64,000 bases of DNA from Ornithodoros turicata (Eukaryota > Arthropoda > Arachnida > Ixodida > Argasidae): assembly GCF_037126465.1 (NCBI RefSeq), contig NC_088206.1, positions 14,550,702 to 14,614,701 on the forward strand, in the 5' to 3' direction. The translations under genes and the position numbers were made by a program. The stretch's first letter is position 1, and the number at the start of each line of letters is the position of its first letter. The notes beneath the pieces were generated by a model. That model was not told the DNA's origin. It saw nothing but the letters and a program-made list of their open reading frames with translations, and did no database searches. Of the stretch, positions 36,801 through 47,014 are shown in pieces.

Positions 36801-39156
36801 CTAGCTTTCCCCGCATGGACACTTTCTCTTCTTCAGAACGCGTGTTTAGTTTTTCGCCCCACAGCTGCTGGATGAACTGTTTAGAAACAGAGAACACTGA
36901 TTTTATTCAATATCAATACCGGATTGTAACGTAACTTTTTTGCAAATGACCTCCATTTAAGAAACGTTCCAAAGCAGTGAGCGAAATTATGTGTTTGCTA
37001 AGTGCATAGGCCTTATGCTTGCTTCAATGAAGACATTCAGAAATGTAATTGTAACTAACAGGCTAAGAATTGAAACACCATAGCAGGCCTACAACTTGAC
37101 TAATGGCGAAAAAAACTCTTTTGCAAGATTGTAAGGCACAAAGAGGAACGGCTTCATATAAATGTCATTAGTAAGGCGGTTAAGTCTGTGTTGCATTGTC
37201 ACATTTTTGTTTACTGCAATTTAGAATTTTTATGCAAATGAGATGGTACTGCATACCAACCTAAGGATGATCTAAGCATTTACACTGCCATGGCACTATA
37301 TCATTTTATAACGACAGGCCCTATTATAGAAAGGTTGTGGCTGGCAAGAAATTAATGTTGCTTCCTGCAGACATTTTGCCAGAAATCATAAATGTGACAA
37401 TGTAAATATGCAAGACATGCAGAAACATGCTTTTTGCAAATTAGTTGCATCTTCTACATAAACAGGAACAGTATAATTTCATGTAGAACCTATGTAGTGA
37501 CATCTGAACACTTTTTTTTTTTTACTATTACTTACTTACTTTTGTAATTATGGTCACAGAATACGTGAAGGGCCCCCTAGGGATTTATAAAGTTAAAGAG
37601 TCTTGTACTATGATTCCATCCTGCAGTTACATTATCTTTAAGTTACATTAGTTAAATTACCTTTAGGACTGTCATGATCATTTCTGCATCCTTTCCCTTG
37701 TTGCTCCTCTGACCCAGATTCTCTGCTATGTGCTGTAAAGTAAAGTATGTTACATGAGAAAGTTCTAAAAGTGTGGTTTATTGTCCTCATGCAGATCAAG
37801 TCTAAATAATGGGTTACCGTGATATCTTCGATCGTGGTCCCCTCACTCTCAACTTTTACGTCATTTGCGGATTTGCCGTCTTCTGTCTTCCCCTGCGACT
37901 TCAGAATCTCATCGAGGTAGATTTGGTCTACTTTTTCCATGGCTTCCTGAAAGTCATTCCGCAGTCCTCTATCCACCTCAGGCTCCAGAATCTCCAGTCT
38001 CCTCAGTCGGTGAAATGCTTCCATATCAGTTTCAGCGAACAGCAGTATCGGTTGTGACCTGTCTCTCAATCGTTTGATTACCTAAATAGTATTCAAGCAA
38101 GGAAACAAATTTTGTGGCACACGCACTTCAACACGAGTTGGGATAAAAAGTTATGACATTTCTGATTTAACTGTATACCTCTTTTCGTGGCAAGATTATT
38201 TCATCGTGTTCTTTTTTCTTCATTAGATTCCTCAGAGACAGAGATGCAGCACTCTGAAACAAAATGAAAGGATGCTCAGTCACGAACTTTCAACAGGTGT
38301 GGAAGCGACAGAATTACCTCCTCATCTTCTTCTTGTTTTTGTTTTGCGCTTAGTTTCTCAAAATACTCTTCCTCCGCCTTCCTTATAAGTTCTCCACGTT
38401 TAAAATACTTCTTTTCGGGACCCTGTTATAGGAAGGGTGAGTTTACTGTGCTACAAGGCTACGTTATACAGGGTGTGTGCAGAAAAACATGACCCGCATT
38501 TTTACATGTAACTCGTTGTCTACTTAGCCCAGGAACTTCCGGTGGCGCACGACGGCGTATTTATGCGTGCGAAAGCTACAAAAAAATCCTGGAAGCCATA
38601 CTCAGTGTAAAAAAATTAACAGAGCGCGAAAACATGGGCTTCCATGCATTAGAATAGGGCGGTCATGACAGTGCATTGTAGTGCATTTCCGTCTCATGAG
38701 AGTTATGTGCAGGCACCGCTAGGGGTACTGCCGATGAGCATCCATGTGGGACATCGTTTCGATTTATGCACCGATAGCTCCCCTAGCGGTACTTGAACAC
38801 AACTCTCCTACGTGCACCACGTTGCCCTTTCATATACACCCTGTTGTCCACCATGTTGCCCTATTCTGATGCACGGAAGCCGACGTTTTCGTTGTTCCGT
38901 TTATTTTTTAAGCTGGGTATGGCTTCCACAATTTTTCTACAGATTTCGCACGCATAAATGCGCCATCGTGCGCCACCGGAAGTTCGTTAGTTAGGTAGGC
39001 AACAAGCTATGTGCCTATGTGCGGGTCATGTTTTTCTGCACACACCCTGTAGTGCAAGCGCTTGGCTTCGACGGTAGAGTTTAGCATACTTACGATGAGT
39101 TGTTTGCCTTCCAGTTGACGCTTTTTGCGCTCGATCTCGGCTTTTAAAACGTCCAT
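30829..39156 (-). CDS. PRPF18: Pre-mRNA-splicing factor 18
   Basis: U5-associated factor acting in the second catalytic step of splicing, with SLU7. Nine phase-consistent exons: 39094-39156, 38318-38422, 38179-38253, 37818-38081, 37661-37732, 36664-36876, 34254-34371, 32537-32574 (38 nt), 30829-30906. They give 341 residues; human has 342. Landmarks are the start [36 protein letters not shown], and an SFM/PRP4-like motif across exons 3-4 ([20 protein letters not shown]). The Prp18 five-helix domain occupies the C-terminal half, with the nearly invariant [46 protein letters not shown] and [13 protein letters not shown]. Introns 6 to 8 contain tandem hAT elements and other repeats. It is convergent with BORCS6, with stop codons 228 bp apart. 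Confidence 0.97.
31780..32274. mobile_element. MITE with GGCTGCATTCACACG ends, PRPF18 intron
   Basis: Terminal inverted repeat AGGCTGCATTCACACGGGCC / CGCGTGTGAACGCAGCCT, about 495 bp apart. The interior includes a poly-T stretch and a GGGTTCAAATCC box. The target duplication is unclear, so superfamily is not assigned. No credible ORF. Confidence 0.65.
33493..33835. mobile_element. hAT element (TTCGGGTT family), first of a tandem pair
   Basis: 343 bp with ends TAGAGCCTGAAGTTTTCG / AAAACTTCAGGCTCTA. Flanks AGTAAATC (33485-33492) and AGTACATC (33836-33843) differ at one base. About 80-90 percent similar by eye to the neighbour at 33849 and to the copy at 45344. Lies in PRPF18 intron 7. Confidence 0.88.
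33849..34193. mobile_element. hAT element (TTCGGGTT family), second of a tandem pair
   Basis: 345 bp, same ends and orientation as the preceding copy. Flanks ATCATAAT (33841-33848) and ATCATAAC (34194-34201). Its left target site overlaps the right target site of the first copy by three bases (33841-33843), so one element landed immediately beside the other. It ends 60 bp from PRPF18 exon 7. Confidence 0.88.
35230..36318. mobile_element. Terminal-inverted-repeat element in PRPF18 intron 6, class unassigned
   Basis: GGGGTCGGATTCACAAA at 35230 and TTTGTGAATCCGACCCC ending at 36318 are perfect inverted ends. The interior includes a short coding-like stretch near 35519 ([18 protein letters not shown]) that runs into a poly-G tract. 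It also holds repeated CGTAAGACAG blocks and the nested palindrome at 35935-36115. No target duplication is clear. The coding relic could be from a Harbinger-type accessory protein, but that is a guess. Confidence 0.6.
35935..36115. repeat. Palindrome with about 80-bp arms
   Basis: AAAAATAACAAAGACGGTTA on the left is mirrored at the right end (about 36095-36115). The arms run through CATAAAAAACAAGACTTTCG to a GTGCAG..CTGCAC core near the centre. Each arm core resembles the hammerhead-like motif at 22132-22159. A stable cruciform or RNA hairpin is expected. Confidence 0.8.
38469..39049. mobile_element. Tc1/mariner-type MITE in PRPF18 intron 1
   Basis: 581 bp with long inverted ends (CAGGGTGTGTGCAGAAAAAC, continuing ATGACCCGCAT) and TA on both sides (38467-38468, 39050-39051). 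The TA target and CAGGGTG-type terminus point to the Tc1/mariner group. The interior is itself partly palindromic (GCACCGCTAGGGGTA / TAGCTCCCCTAGCGGTA). A degenerate relative lies at 3983-4527. Confidence 0.85.
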
Positions 39157-39567
39157 GTTACTTGACCTTTAGGCACATAGCCAGTACCAAAAAAATACGT
39201 CCTAGGATCGAGATACGAAGCTTCTTGCTCTGTATTCGTGGTGGTGATTACGATGTGGCTGACCGGGCCACCGGGGCGTCCCTTAGAAATAAACCTGGAA
39301 ATAAACTTGTGTGAGATATTCCACACCTGGTATGTTGTTACAAGCCGCACAAGTAAAAAATGCGTTCAATATATTCTTTTCGGAATTGCACTGCACTGCA
39401 CTCTGCAGCGACCTCTGGATTCATTGAGCAGCATTGAACTTGGCGCGAATGGCGCGAATCGCGGTATAGGATTATCACTACCAACCTTCGACGTTTCACT
39501 TCGAACATCACCAAAATGCCTAACCGCTGTGCCGTTGAACAGTGTCCGAATGTAAATAACATGGTGG

Positions 39568-39978
39568 CAGTGGCGTAGCCAGACTTCCAAGGTAGGGGGG
39601 GGGCTCTATACGAACCCCCCCCCCCCCCCGCTGATCCTGGGTGCGACAACACACAACACTTGTGCACACCGCAGCATGCGGTTGAGAAAAAAGCGAATAA
39701 TTGATTTGGACATTCACGATACGATTATACTGTGATGTCCAATGAGGTGGTGTCACGAGATTGGAAGGATTTTGAAAAGCTCATACTTTCGAAACCATTC
39801 AAGTGTGCCGCTTAGATAGACGCCATGAACTGTAAGAACTTTCGCGGTCGTCACACTGGTCCCCCCCCCCCCCCCATATATTATTTTCTCCTCCGATTTG
39901 CACGATTTGCGTGGGTCGGTCGGTGGCAAGAAGGGGGAGGCTCGGGCCCCCCCTAGATCCCCCGTGGCTACGCCACTG
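39568..39978. mobile_element. hAT-type MITE with CAGTGGCGTAGCCA ends
   Basis: 411 bp with ends CAGTGGCGTAGCCA / TGGCTACGCCACTG. The 8-bp target duplication has one mismatch (CATGGTGG 39560-39567, TATGGTGG 39979-39986). It contains two poly-C runs. The CAGTGGCGTAGC terminus is found on non-autonomous DNA elements of many animals. Located upstream of PRPF18. Confidence 0.85.
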
Positions 39979-41462
39979 TATGGTGGGGAGTACGGTTTCA
40001 CTCGCTACCAAGTGACAAATCTCGACAATGTACGTTTTTGTCAGCTCCATTTCAAAAATACAGATTATGTGCGAAACCAGAAGATCGTGCAATAGCTGGG
40101 GCTCAGTACCAGGAACCTCCGCCTGTGGAAGTCTGATGTGCCATAGCCCCATATATAGTATGCAGCTTAGACAGTCTCCCAGTCTCAGCCGAGGTGTGTA
40201 ATGTTTCATAAATCTTCTAATATACCAGGTTCTGGACTTTTTATGTATTTCATACGTGTGTGTATGCAGCTTGGCACAATGTCAAAGGACAGGTGGCCAC
40301 AAGGTGACACTATGTGGTGCTTGTAGTAAAAGTCGTTGTAGCATTGTCCCAGTTCCACAACAAAATTTTGAGATGCATGGATAACTCAAAGTATGCTTTT
40401 ATGCAAAGTTTTTTTTTTTTTTTTTTGCTGCTTTTTGGCCACCCTGTGATGTACAGGTTTTTACAAATGTTCCAATAAATGAAAAATGAAAAAAAAAAAA
40501 ACGAAAATGTGCCCCTTCTGGGAGAAAGGCAAAACAGGAAAGACTCATTTTAAACAATGACTACATCCGATTCTGCAATTTTACGTTTGCCTGAAAACCT
40601 CGAATTATAAAAAAATTAAAAAGTTCATTGATGAATTTTTGATAGTCATCTGCATATCATCTATAGTCATACTCATGCACAAAATGCCTACCTGGCTGCC
40701 TACAGTGCACCGCTCACAGTATGTTTTTGCGTAGCTTACGTTAAGCGTATGTTACGTTAAAACGATACGTTAGGCGTAGCGTTCACGTAGCCGTTTCTAA
40801 TAAAATACTCTGTACCCGGTACCAAAAAAAGAATAAAAAATACAACTGTATATTTTTTTCTGTTTCTGAATATAATAGTGAAGGGGAGGTATAAACAGCA
40901 GCAGGAGTATGCAGCATGCTCCACGAAAATGGAGCATGCTGCATGCACCAACAACGTCACAGTGAAAGCTATATAAGGAAAAATTTCTTCCTCTCTTTTA
41001 TTTGAGGATGAGTGAGGGCAGAACCAGACAATACGTTTTCACATCATACTATGTTTCACGAGAACGCACTTCACTACTACGTGTGACGAATGCCGGCACG
41101 GTTCAACCCTGTCTCCATCTGAAGTCGGCCCAGGACGCGCAATCCCACACGCACGCACCCAATGCTTGGCGGCGCTAACACTGAATCAAAAAAAAAAAAA
41201 AAGAAAAAGAAAAAGCACACTGCGCGTGGTGAATCGAGGGTCGGGCTACAGATAGAAGCGTCATTTCGAGAAAAAGTGTCGGTGTCGATCCGTGATCAAG
41301 ACGTGGAGAGGGAAGTATTTGCGTGAGAGAGGATAAGGGCAGTTGAGAGTAAGGGAAAGTAGGTCACGGAGAAGCCAATGTGCGCGTGCCGCGGCGGGTG
41401 ACGTTACGGAGGAGCCTTGGCGCTTTGGTGCAAGGCGCGTATGGACTGAATTCAAATACACA
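39979..41462. other. Intergenic stretch, no gene recognised
   Basis: AT-rich sequence with a 19-base T run near 40410 and a short palindrome centred at about 40923 (GCAGCATGCTCC..GGAGCATGCTGC). The last 400 bp become GC-rich as the STPR gene's 5' end is approached. No ORF here has a recognisable domain. Confidence 0.55.
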
Positions 41463-43985
41463 ATGGAGTGTGAACCGAGTACGAGTGCCGGGCCAAGTAG
41501 GCGCCAAAAGAAGACTGATTCTGAGCGAAGGCGACGAGCTACTGAAACCGAGGAACAACGCAAGCTACGTCTGGCAGCGGATGCCTTCAGGCAGCGCCGA
41601 AAGCGGGCGAACGAGACTGAGGACGAGCGAAAGCAGCGCCTAGCTCGACTAGCCGAAATGCGGCGCGAGAAGCGGCAAGCCGATGCGGTACTTCGCGCGA
41701 CAGAGGCCAGAGCGAAGCGGGCTAGACGAGACAACAACCCCGGGCTTCGACAGGCAGAGGCAGCCGCCAGGAAGGCTCAACGTCAGGCCGAGCGAGAGGC
41801 GAAGATGGAGCGCCAGAGGGTACGCATTGGGGTACGTTTCGAGGGTTCAATGCAACCGAAACTAGAGTGGTGTCAAACATGAACCAGATAAAAACATGAG
41901 TAGGATGTTTGAAGAAGTGTAAAAATGAGAAAACAGCAAAGCGTAAACATTTGAAAGCACAGCCGAGCCGCTGAAAGCAGACAAAGTTTTGGGTTTCGGC
42001 CCGCCAGAGGTCCCTGCGATCGAGCATCGCGCAAGATGGCGTCGCCCAGCCCCAGCGACTGCACCGTAAACACGGAATGGCCTTCCTTTACAATTCTACA
42101 GAAACAGGTGCAGGCGCCCGAAGATAAGGATGCCGCCGAGCAGGAACGGAAGCGACGGCGCGCAGAAGCAGCACGTGAACGACGTGCCCGTTTGGGTGCT
42201 GCAGGTCGCGCAGCAGCGGCAGAAGCCAAGCGACAGCACCGGGCCCGACTGCCCCCGGAGGTGCGTCGAGCTCAAGAAGTGGCCAGCAAGCGTCGACAGC
42301 GTGCCCGTCAACCATCGGCAGAGCGTCGTGCCCGAGCAGCGGAGGCTCAGCGTCAGCGACGGGCCAGGATACGGGAGCAACAGCAAGAACAACAACAACG
42401 AGTATCGGAAGGGGTGCGCGGAGCGGTGAAATTACGTAGCGTCCGCAATAACAATACCTTTCAGCCTTAAAAGCCTTTCAGCGAAATTTAATAGCCTTTC
42501 AAAAATATCTTTGTCAAAAATTGGCCCCTGCATTGAAACTCGTTTGACACAATGCCCAAAGTTACAGCCGCTTTCTTCTTCTTTTCTTCCAGACTGAGTG
42601 CTACCAATCCATATGAATGTAGTACATAGTTCTCCATGTGTTCTTGTCGTTACAGGTGGCTGTAGGCGGTGACCTAGACTTTGCAGGCGTGTCTTTAGAG
42701 CATGACTTGTGGAATGCTGTCACACATCTTGTACCTCTCTTGAAGCAGGTAATATCAATTTCTTGCTGATATATGTTGAATGTTTCCCAGTCTAAAGCGG
42801 TCTCTTAACTTTGACGTAGGGATTCGCCTTTGCCCGCAGCTAGTATATCGGGGCCATTCTAGAAAGCTGAACGTAACAAAGTTAGGATATATTTATTTCA
42901 TATGGTTACACTGCTGCTTGTACAATAGCCAGAAGTACATGGCAGCATTATTGTGTGATAGGCCATAGAAGTGCACATGGTAGTTATTGCGACCTTGAGG
43001 CTGCAGCAGTAGCACATGTGAGCCCGCCAGGTAATGACTATGCTGCCCCACTGCGGCAGTCATATCTCAGCAATCGCAGGCGCTACAGCATGTTTGATCG
43101 CTCAAAGCAATTCATAATAATGAGTTCTACAGCAGTAAAGTGTACAACAGTGAATAACCGTAACACAGTGCAAAAAGCGAAAAAAATCTGCAGAGATTTC
43201 AACTTAGCTTAGAGATGTCGCAGTATTTGCAAAGAAAATCTGTAAAACGATAACAAAGTGTTGACCCGAAAGAATAGAAAATTCGAGATACAATGAGGGC
43301 CCATTGATCTGCTACGGGACAAGGTGTTGCAAAGCATGTCAATGTTACAAACAATAACTCAAAATGACGCTGACATGTTTTACGTAGCGATGCCATTGTT
43401 CTTTTCTGTAAGGAAACCAAGAAATGTATAGATTTTCTCCCTCCAATTGTGGGATGACATTTCTTTTGATGCTGTTTTTTATTTTTTATTTTTTTGAAAC
43501 ACTGCATATTAATCTGGCAACCTCGATGCAAACACAGTTGGTTACCAACACACTGTCACATGATTTGAAATAACTATTGCATTTGTGACACAAACAACCG
43601 ATAAAGATCGCATTTTACGAGACATTAAACCTGCGGTGCATTCAATGATCAAGTTACTGCTGCATTGAATTTTCAGGGAAGGTCCACTACGCAGAAGCGT
43701 CCCACAACATATACCATGGGCTGTTCCTGTCACCCATCCATAAGAACTGTAGCTACGCAAACTTTCCCAACTGGTTCCATGTCTATTGTCAGCAGATGTA
43801 AGTGCAAAGCCTTGGGCTTTTTGAGGGTATACGAGAGCATACATTTGCGCTTGAAACATTGTACAACTGATTAATTTTCTTGCGCAGCATCACAGTGCAA
43901 CACAATCAGGCTTGGCTTGGTGGCATTGAAGACCACTTCTACTCAAACTGAAGAAACTCCAGAGCACGTGGCAAAGAAGCTCTGA
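41463..43985 (+). CDS. Arg/Ala-rich STPR (23-residue repeat) protein
   Basis: Likely nuclear DNA-binding protein of the STPR class, named after silkworm FMBP-1. Proposed exons, all joining in phase 0 until the last: 41463-41819, 42102 to 42260 or 42401, 42656-42748, 43677-43797, 43888-43985. Exon 1 (MECEPSTSAGPSRRQKK...) holds three adjacent 23-residue units starting near residues 25, 48 and 71 (RATETEEQRKLRLAADAF, RANETEDERKQRLARLAE, RQADAVLRATEARAKRAR). The second block encodes further, more diverged units of about 20 residues (ARLPPEVRRAQEVASKRR). The C-terminus has ATQTFP and STQTEETPE, like the tails of some THAP/zinc-finger proteins. The second exon's donor is ambiguous, and the ATG at 42036 could start a separate transcript. 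The splice chain is inferred from phase only. Confidence 0.55.
42036..42470 (+). CDS. Second STPR-like coding block, alternative start or internal exon
   Basis: A 144-residue open frame starting MASPSPSDCTVNTEW and rich in Arg and Ala, with repeating RRxAR-type units. A good splice acceptor (TTTACAATTCTACAG) sits inside it at 42101, in phase with the upstream repeat exon. Most of it may therefore be an internal exon of that gene. If instead its own ATG is used, it would be a second small STPR protein from an internal promoter. The sequence alone cannot decide. Confidence 0.4.
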   Translation: MASPSPSDCTVNTEWPSFTILQKQVQAPEDKDAAEQERKRRRAEAARERRARLGAAGRAAAAEAKRQHRARLPPEVRRAQEVASKRRQRARQPSAERRARAAEAQRQRRARIREQQQEQQQRVSEGVRGAVKLRSVRNNNTFQP

Positions 43986-45009
43986 CAAACCTGCTCTTAA
44001 TTTATTAGAATGGGGTCTCATGTGCCATTTGCCCTGTAAGTTACAAAACGTTAATAGAACATATCTGCGTCGATGTCATCCTCGGAGTGCTTGCTAGCTT
44101 GATCGCTGTCAGCTGTGGTAAAGATTTCCGAATTCCATGAAAAAAAAGAAAGGAAAAAGAGCACAAATCCTGCATTTTTCTCCATGAGAAGAAACATATG
44201 TGATAATGATTGCATGCTGCCATGATAATCCTACAGTGTTGCAGTTGCACGAAACGATAACCTTGCATCGACGTTTGCGATAATATCTGGCTTCAACATC
44301 ATAGCTACTCTATAGCACAACGTTGTTAGGGCAGGGCTATAGCAATGCAGCAACAGTTTCTTCCTTGCTGACAAGCTGTAGTACCATATGATCAGCTTTG
44401 CTACAGAGCTTGTAGGAAGCGAGAGAAAAAAAAAATCGAGCCTGTAGTCTGAAACATTGGTCCCATATTTTTCATAAGGGCCACATGGATGCAACATCCA
44501 CTGTTTCTGCCACACTAGTCCCAAAAATCTGCATCTGACAGAGGAGATTGAGAGCAGAGGTGCACTTTTATGTGTGCTTCTAGCGTTTAAAATTCCAAGC
44601 TGGCTAATATATAAACACACATATATATTTGTTTCATTTGACATTATAGATCAATTCAGTATGCAAAATCTAGATATACATGCTGTTAGTGAACATGTGC
44701 TTTCATGAATGACCCACAATACTTCATAGTCTCTGTATGCTAATTTAAAATTTAAATGCATCTAAGCCTACAAAACAGAACACAGTTGCGTACATTTGTG
44801 ACTAGTTTCATTGGGAACAACAACTTTATTTCGGTGGTGATGATTCAGTGGTTTCACTGCTTTAAGTGAAAATATTATCAGGAAAATACGATTAACACTT
44901 TAAGAAGTTGATGACTCGAATGCTTGTGCAATCTTTTTCATCCACAAGGTGTGTCATCTTCTACCTGTGTGAGCCGCGATGATTGGCATTGTCCTAACCG
45001 AAGTCTCAG
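43986..45009. other. Intergenic stretch, nothing recognised
   Basis: AT-rich. It has no ORF with a domain and no poly(A) signal AATAAA close behind the STPR gene's stop, so that gene's 3' UTR end is not located. Confidence 0.5.
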
Positions 45010-46019
45010 GGAAGCTCATCCATAATCTGGTTTCGCCATGCAAAGAGAGCCTACGGATGCTGTGGTGCTTCTCCGGACAGTTTACTGCTGCGGGTAAGAA
45101 ACCTGTTTGTGCGTTACCACGATAGTGGTGCACATTTTCCTCTGTTTTAATCACCATGTTTACGTATCGGAACTCTGAACCTTCAGTGGCTATTTAAAAC
45201 CAAAACTATGTTGGCAACTGATGATTTTTTCAAGTTATCAGTTGGTTGCAGTTTACACATTTTTTGTACAGAGCAGTGTCCAAAGCTCTCTTACTCAGCT
45301 CGCTTGATGTATCTATCGCATGTTCATTTGTCACACAAATAATTAGAGCCTGAAGTTTTCGGGAAGTATTTTTTTCTAAATTCGGGGGGTAAGAATTGGG
45401 TAAATAAACGTGTTCGCTAAATTAATTCAAATTCGGGTGAAAAAACTTCCAGTATACCAAATTCGGGAAGAAATCGGGCTCAGTTACTCAAGCTAACTAT
45501 TGTGGTTTGGTACAGATGGTGACGTAACTGCGTTTGCTGCCAAATAAGTAAGTTAGAGCATTCCTACGGACATCCCAGTGAGGGCAATTTGCCGGGTAAA
45601 AAAAATCGGGTTTTATCCTAAAGAGGCAACCATTCGATTCGGGGTGCAAATTCGCGGAATAATTGGGTAAAACCATAACACTTCAGGCTATACAAATAAT
45701 ACACCGAAACTTGTGCACTCAACTGTTGGTACTTTTTTCTTTTTCTTTTTTTTCATTTTCGTTTTCTGCACAGGCATTAGTGGCATGGCCGGCACAAGCT
45801 ACATGCCGACGACGTACAGCGGGTGCTGGTTGGGGAGCCTTGTGGAAGTACATGCAAAGAGAGACGTACACAACAGACTCCACAACACAGCACGAGGACA
45901 CACGCCTACTACTGTTTTGCTTGGGAATGGTAGTACTCCTTGTTACTGGGTGCATCTGTCCGTGGGTGCGACGCTGCGAGGAGGTCTGGTTATACATACG
46001 TGGAGAAACTGGACTCTGA
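45010..46019 (+). CDS. Candidate two-exon fragment, unknown membrane protein
   Basis: Two stretches have good splice borders: 45010-45093 (CTCAG before, GTAAGA after) and 45774-46019 (long pyrimidine tract plus CACAG before). Joined, they keep an open frame ending at 46019 with a hydrophobic segment LLLFCLGMVVLLVTGCICPW. A second frame is also open through both pieces and ends at 46081, which weakens the case. No upstream exon or start was found. It could be a 3' part of a gene or a non-coding RNA. The intron contains a hAT element. Confidence 0.25.
45344..45692. mobile_element. hAT element (TTCGGGTT family)
   Basis: 349 bp with ends TAGAGCCTGAAGTTTTCGGG / AACACTTCAGGCTATA. Perfect 8-bp target duplication CAAATAAT (45336-45343, 45693-45700). 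Close relative of the tandem pair at 33.5-34.2 kb. Confidence 0.92.
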
Positions 46020-47014
46020 ATTTTAGCAGGGGTACAATGTCAGACGAGGAGGAAGCCCTGGAAGATAGACGACTTCCCTGAAGTGAAATGACCTGCGTGT
46101 GTGTACACATGGTATGAGGGAGCTGGATGGAGTGTTTAGCCTGCAGCTCCATAAGGGCCATTCCATTACCAGAAACAAAATTGGAAGCCTGGTGTCACAA
46201 ACGGAAATGTTCGAGTAAAGAAAATGGGAACGATAACAAAAACACGCCCATTACCCTTCTCTGGTTCTGGTGCGGCTTGGTAATTTGTAGCCTGTGCCCC
46301 AGAAGGCCCCTGTACATGCCTGAAGGTACTTCAGGCCCGTGACATAATGTAACAGAGAACCCTTGCCACCTGTTATGAATCCAAGCATTCTCATTCAAAG
46401 TACCTCTGTCTGTCTCTCTACCTCAAAGTTTTGAAATAGAGGAAATTCTCCAACATTCACGTCTGCCGCTGCGCGCGTTAAGGCTGTCTCAGTACGCACA
46501 CGTAAGCCATGCAACAAGGACATGCATCTCAGTTTTGGTAAAAACGCAACTCTTGAGTAGCTTTCAGCAAATCCGCGATTCCACAGAATTTGGCCGTGTC
46601 TCGCGGAACCAGCTGTTTCCCTCAGGATCGTGTTTTTTTTTTTTTTCACAAATATTTGATATATCACAGAATTATGTAAGGATTTCAATCGACCTACGGC
46701 ATTTCCATGGGATAAATCGCTCCGATCGCTCACGACTGCAATGCATGACACGACTGACACTGCTGGAACTTACACAGCTGAACGTGCCGCGACGAAAGAA
46801 GACTTCACAACAGGAGCCACCGGGCAGAAGTTAAGCTGATGGGTGGACAGGCGATATGATGGATTTGTCCAGCATTCGGATCTGTCCCACACGCCTTGCA
46901 TGGTCTCATAAGGAGCAAAATAACATCTCACACTGGCTTTTTGATTGTGCATTTTTATTTTCTTGTTGCAAAAATATGTTCTTTGTCTTGCGACCGCATA
47001 GAGTACGTTGTCTT

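Noticed and set aside
41261..41737. 158-residue minus-strand Arg/Ser-rich ORF
   Set aside because: Antisense of the STPR repeat exon, whose 23-residue periodicity is only seen on the plus strand.
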